Shown here one piece after another: positions 6,584 to 8,520 of a stretch of DNA of 8,520 nucleotides. A model generated the notes under the pieces. That model did no database searches. It had not been told where the DNA came from and worked only from the letters and a program-made list of their open reading frames with translations. This DNA comes from CAVPRW01 sp046727435 [NCBI: bacterium] (GTDB taxonomy: Bacteria; Tectomicrobia; Entotheonellia; J063): NCBI GenBank assembly GCA_046727435.1, contig JBKPCR010000193.1:1-8520 (forward strand), written 5' to 3'. Both the position numbers and the translations under genes were made by a program. Position 1 is the stretch's first letter, and every line of letters starts with the position of its first letter.

Positions 6584-6995
6584 GAGGGGACCCGTCCAGC
6601 CGTCATGGGGCTACAATCTCTGTCACGGCCTATGCTAGCTCAGCACTGCAGGCAAGTTTAGCCAGTTTGTTGGGCCGGGGTAGGAGCAGAAGGGGATTGG
6701 TAGTCTTGCAGGGCATGTCACAGAAAGAGGGTGCTGCATGGCCTGGACTGCAGGGGAAATGGAAGGATAAGACATGAAAAGCGACCGGATGAGAGAACCT
6801 AACGGAGTGTTCAGCTCTTACTTCTGGCACGCTCACGGCCGCCATTTTCAGGCCTTGACGCTGTACCCAACTGTGCCCATGACTGTGCCCGCGAGGGCCT
6901 GTAACTGACCCAAAATTACCTCCCGCCAACCAACCAGACAAAGAAAAACCCCTCAGTAAATCATTGACTTATCGAGGGGAATAGTCATGCCACAA
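6584..6995. other. Right end of element 1, no convincing gene
   Basis: Short frames on both strands lack family motifs. The - strand contains a repeated GGGCACAGT (around 6868-6890), translating as GTVMGTVGYSVKA before a stop. This vaguely resembles the short Gly-Thr tail seen in the element 1 integrase ([10 protein letters not shown]), but is too short to call. The last 60 bases hold the hairpin at 6949-6979 and the attachment core, as expected at the end of an integrated element. Confidence 0.4.
6944..6979 (-). terminator. Possible terminator behind integrase 2
   Basis: Read on the - strand, CCCCTC (6979-6974) pairs with GAGGGG (6954-6949) and is followed at once by TTTTT (6948-6944). It lies about 70 bases beyond the element 2 integrase stop in the direction of that gene. 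The loop is long (19 bases, with a possible inner AGT/ACT pairing), which lowers confidence. Inverted repeats of this kind can also be part of an attachment site arm. Confidence 0.4.
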
Positions 6996-7060
6996 GGGTT
7001 GTGGCCCCAGGGGTCGGGGGTTCGAATCCCCTCGCTCACCCTCATGAAATCAAGCATTTA
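6996..7060. repeat. Second attachment repeat: tRNA-His 3' fragment at the element 1/element 2 junction
   Basis: This copy starts at the anticodon stem (GGGTTGTGGCCCCAG) and runs through the T-arm (GGGGGTTCGAATCCCC) and acceptor strand CGCTCACC to the base equivalent to C73 (7040). The 5' half of a tRNA is absent, so it is not a gene. Its T-arm differs from the intact tRNA by a compensated C-G to G-C exchange. Just outside it, CCACAA (6990-6995) forms with GGG and TTGTGG (6999-7004) a near-palindrome suited to a tyrosine recombinase core site. Confidence 0.85.
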
Positions 7061-7433
7061 ATACCTCATCGTGAGGAAAGGAAGGGCCGTCTAGGAGGGA
7101 ACTATGAGTTTCGAGCAAGTCGAGTCTCCGGACGGCATCGAGATTGTCAGCGTCATCAGAAACGCCATATCGACGATAGATACTCTCCGTCCGATGTCCG
7201 GTGTTCTTCATGGTAACTGGCCTCGGCACACCAGCACGCTCGAAGTTCCGCGCAGTACGTCGGAAATCATGCCTTAGCATCGCAGGGCGTCCAGCCTTCT
7301 TAGATACGGTTTCCCAGTCCTTCTTGAAATCCTTGATGCGCGTCCCTCGCAAATGCCCTTTCATGTGGGGAAAGACGTAAGGAATCACTGGACGAAAACG
7401 CCTACTGGCCGCAACGCGCAACAACTCAACCAA
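7050..7433 (-). pseudogene. Tyrosine integrase, C-terminal remnant (element 2)
   Basis: The 127 residues show the catalytic C-terminal half of a tyrosine recombinase: PVIPYVFPHMKG, RIKDFKKDW, AGRPAMLRHDFRRTARNFER, AGVPRPVTMKNTGHRTESIY. His55 and Arg58 (HDFR, box II), His80 (box III) and nucleophile Tyr89 (in YRRYG) are all present. Relative to relatives, which read TAVRNFERAGV, one residue is missing after RRTA. The N-terminal DNA-binding region and box I arginine are missing; a TAG at 7449-7451 closes the frame upstream and a different gene remnant ends there. It reads toward the tRNA repeat and stops 10 bases past it, exactly as in element 1, and the two share RxxDFKKxW and LRHDFxRTA. It is therefore a related but diverged integrase. 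Confidence 0.85.
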
Positions 7434-7443
7434 GACTTTCGTC

Positions 7444-7714
7444 TCAGGCTATTCCTCGAAACCGGCCTTTCACAAGGGCAGCGGAATATGAACTGTTGAA
7501 AGCCCACGCGTTTTCAGTCTTGTACCAACAGGCACACCCCTGATCATTCCGCATGGGCTGCAGACCTGGCGGGAAAAGAAGGGATAACCGACACAGCAAT
7601 CCTTCCGGGTTGCTGCCTAGAGACTTTCCCCGCTCTAGGCCAGCATGTCGCCATAGCGACCGAACGTCGGTGTCGTCGGGGGGCTAACATTACCCAAGCA
7701 ATGAGCTTGGTCAT
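7444..7714 (-). pseudogene. Small exported-type protein, frameshifted in a C6 run
   Basis: ATG at 7712-7714 has an excellent Shine-Dalgarno site, GGAGG at 7722-7726 with a seven-base spacer, and begins MTKLIAWVMLA, which looks like the start of a signal peptide. The frame then meets a run of six C (7678-7683 on this strand). Removing one C joins it to a frame open to TGA 7444-7446 that reads PDDTDVRSLWRHAGLERG and ends GCACWYKTENAWAFNSSY, AALVKGRFRGIA. The corrected product would be about 90 aa. I recognise no family, and the signal peptide would be short, so the reconstruction may be incomplete. A perfect 8-bp hairpin (GCCTAGAG 7615-7622, CTCTAGGC 7633-7640) lies inside. It ends beside the truncated 5' end of the integrase. 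Confidence 0.4.
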
Positions 7715-7841
7715 GCAGTCACCTCCCCTCCTCCCCATGTGGAAGAATCTTCCTTGCGGAGCATCCTCAATATACTGAGGAATCACTCGCTGTTCAATCG
7801 GGACATGGGCATTCTGGCTTTGTGGATGGCGCTTACGGTAC

Positions 7842-8272
7842 TCACGTGTTTTTGCCGAACAGATAGCCAACCATAAGCGAAATAATAGGAAGCACCGTCT
7901 GCAGATAGTCGCCTGCGGGTACATTTGGTGGCACGAAAAGCACGGCGATACTTCTGAGTGTAAAAAGAAGAACGATAATACCTGCAATACTCGTCGGGGC
8001 ATTCGTTGCTGATCCGAAAATTTTCCCCAGCCAGCCCGCCTCAAGAGTCATGCGTGTTTGTTCAATCGCATAGCGACGCTCATAGAAGCTTCTTGTAGTC
8101 TGGTAGTCCTAGCGCAGGTCCTTTGCCACCTCTTCGTTTGGATGACCGCCCAGTAGGGCATCACCACCCCTCCGAGCCGCGTATCCCACACCCGCGTGAA
8201 CACCTCACGGGGGCGCGTCATGTCCTCCTGGAATTGTTCCACCAGGTCTCGGACGGTCATCCCCTGCTTCAT
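7842..8272 (-). pseudogene. Small two-helix membrane protein with TAG and frameshift upstream
   Basis: The 69-codon frame from ATG 8049-8051 reads MTLEAGWLGKIFGSATNAPT followed by two membrane segments, SIAGIIVLLFTLRSIAVLFV and YLQTVLPIISLMVGYLFGK. There is no Shine-Dalgarno site before this ATG, and the frame continues convincingly upstream as DYQTTRSFYERRYAIEQTR, then through TAG at 8109-8111 to GGHPNEEVAKDLR. A one- or two-base correction near 8162-8170 would link that to GMTVRDLVEQFQEDMTRPRE in the frame starting ATG 8270-8272. The likely ancestral product was about 140 aa: a soluble, charged helical N-terminus and a membrane-anchored C-terminus. I recognise no family. The 69-aa C-terminal piece could still be expressed, but more likely the gene is broken. 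Confidence 0.6.
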
Positions 8273-8472
8273 GGCCAGCCCCGCACCTGGGCAACGGTGA
8301 TGCATGGGGCCTGACCGATGGCCGCATGTGAAATTGCCCGTTGTTGTCTGTTGTCCAAAGTTTCCCTGGCTTCTTTCAAGATCACCCCAGCCCTGGGAAC
8401 GGCGTATAGCCGAGAAGCCACAGTTTGGGTATAATGCGAAACCATGTTTGCCGAAGTGGAGAAGACTGTCAT
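8269..8472 (-). CDS. Short hypothetical frame overlapping the next gene by ATGA
   Basis: A 67-codon frame reads MTVFSTSANMVSHYTQTVAS, with RLYAVPRAGVILKEARETLD after it, and stops with a TGA that overlaps ATG 8270-8272 of the membrane-protein pseudogene as ATGA, a common arrangement for translationally coupled genes. No Shine-Dalgarno site precedes the start and no family is recognised. The middle looks like an amphipathic helix. The frame overlaps another frame of similar length on the same strand, so it may be fortuitous. Confidence 0.25.
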   Translation of the reverse strand: MTVFSTSANMVSHYTQTVASRLYAVPRAGVILKEARETLDNRQQRAISHAAIGQAPCITVAQVRGWP

Positions 8473-8520
8473 CTGTGTCGCTCCGCCGCGGTTGGCCTTT
8501 CAAAGTCGTATCGGCAGGAC

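Overview
The left 1.8 kb is a conserved bacterial housekeeping block, all on the + strand: the tail of an upstream gene, rph (RNase PH), rdgB (XTP/dITP pyrophosphatase), then a tRNA-Pro(TGG), tRNA-Arg(TCT), tRNA-His(GTG) cluster. Coding there is compact, with GTG and TTG starts behind strong Shine-Dalgarno sites. The moderately high G+C, this gene order and the type of cargo downstream fit a Nitrospirota (Nitrospira-like) or Desulfobacterota-like chromosome. This is inference; nothing in the window proves the taxon.

From 1730 to the right edge the window is a decaying integrative island anchored in tRNA-His. The 3' part of tRNA-His (1730-1776) recurs at 6996-7042 with 44 of 47 bases identical. 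Beside each copy lies the C-terminal part of a tyrosine integrase on the - strand, and both integrases stop at the same place relative to the repeat (1784 and 7050, both offset by 5,266 bp). I read this as two integrative elements stacked in tandem in the same tRNA gene and in the same orientation. Element 1 is 5,266 bp; element 2 runs off the right edge. Both integrases lack the N-terminal half, and element 1's copy also has the box II catalytic arginine changed to glutamine, so neither can move itself.

Element 1 cargo, mostly on the - strand: an intact membrane protein of unknown function overlapping a gamma-glutamylcyclotransferase-like fragment (2569-3439); an 886 bp stretch without genes but rich in inverted repeats (3440-4326); a glutaredoxin-like pseudogene (4327-4607); an apparently intact 57-aa FmdB-type zinc-ribbon protein (5196-5369); and the C-terminal part of a beta-helix surface protein with an in-frame stop (5699-6583). 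Element 2 cargo: a small secreted-type ORF frameshifted in a C6 run (7444-7714) and a two-helix membrane protein whose reading frame continues upstream through a TAG and a frameshift (7842-8272).

The main story is serial integration at one tRNA, replacement of the tRNA 3' end by the incoming elements, and decay of both integrases and most cargo. A recurrent feature is that three cargo genes are each broken by a TAG codon, plausibly from CAG. No complete new defence or metabolic system is visible. The least understood unit is the membrane protein/cyclotransferase pair.
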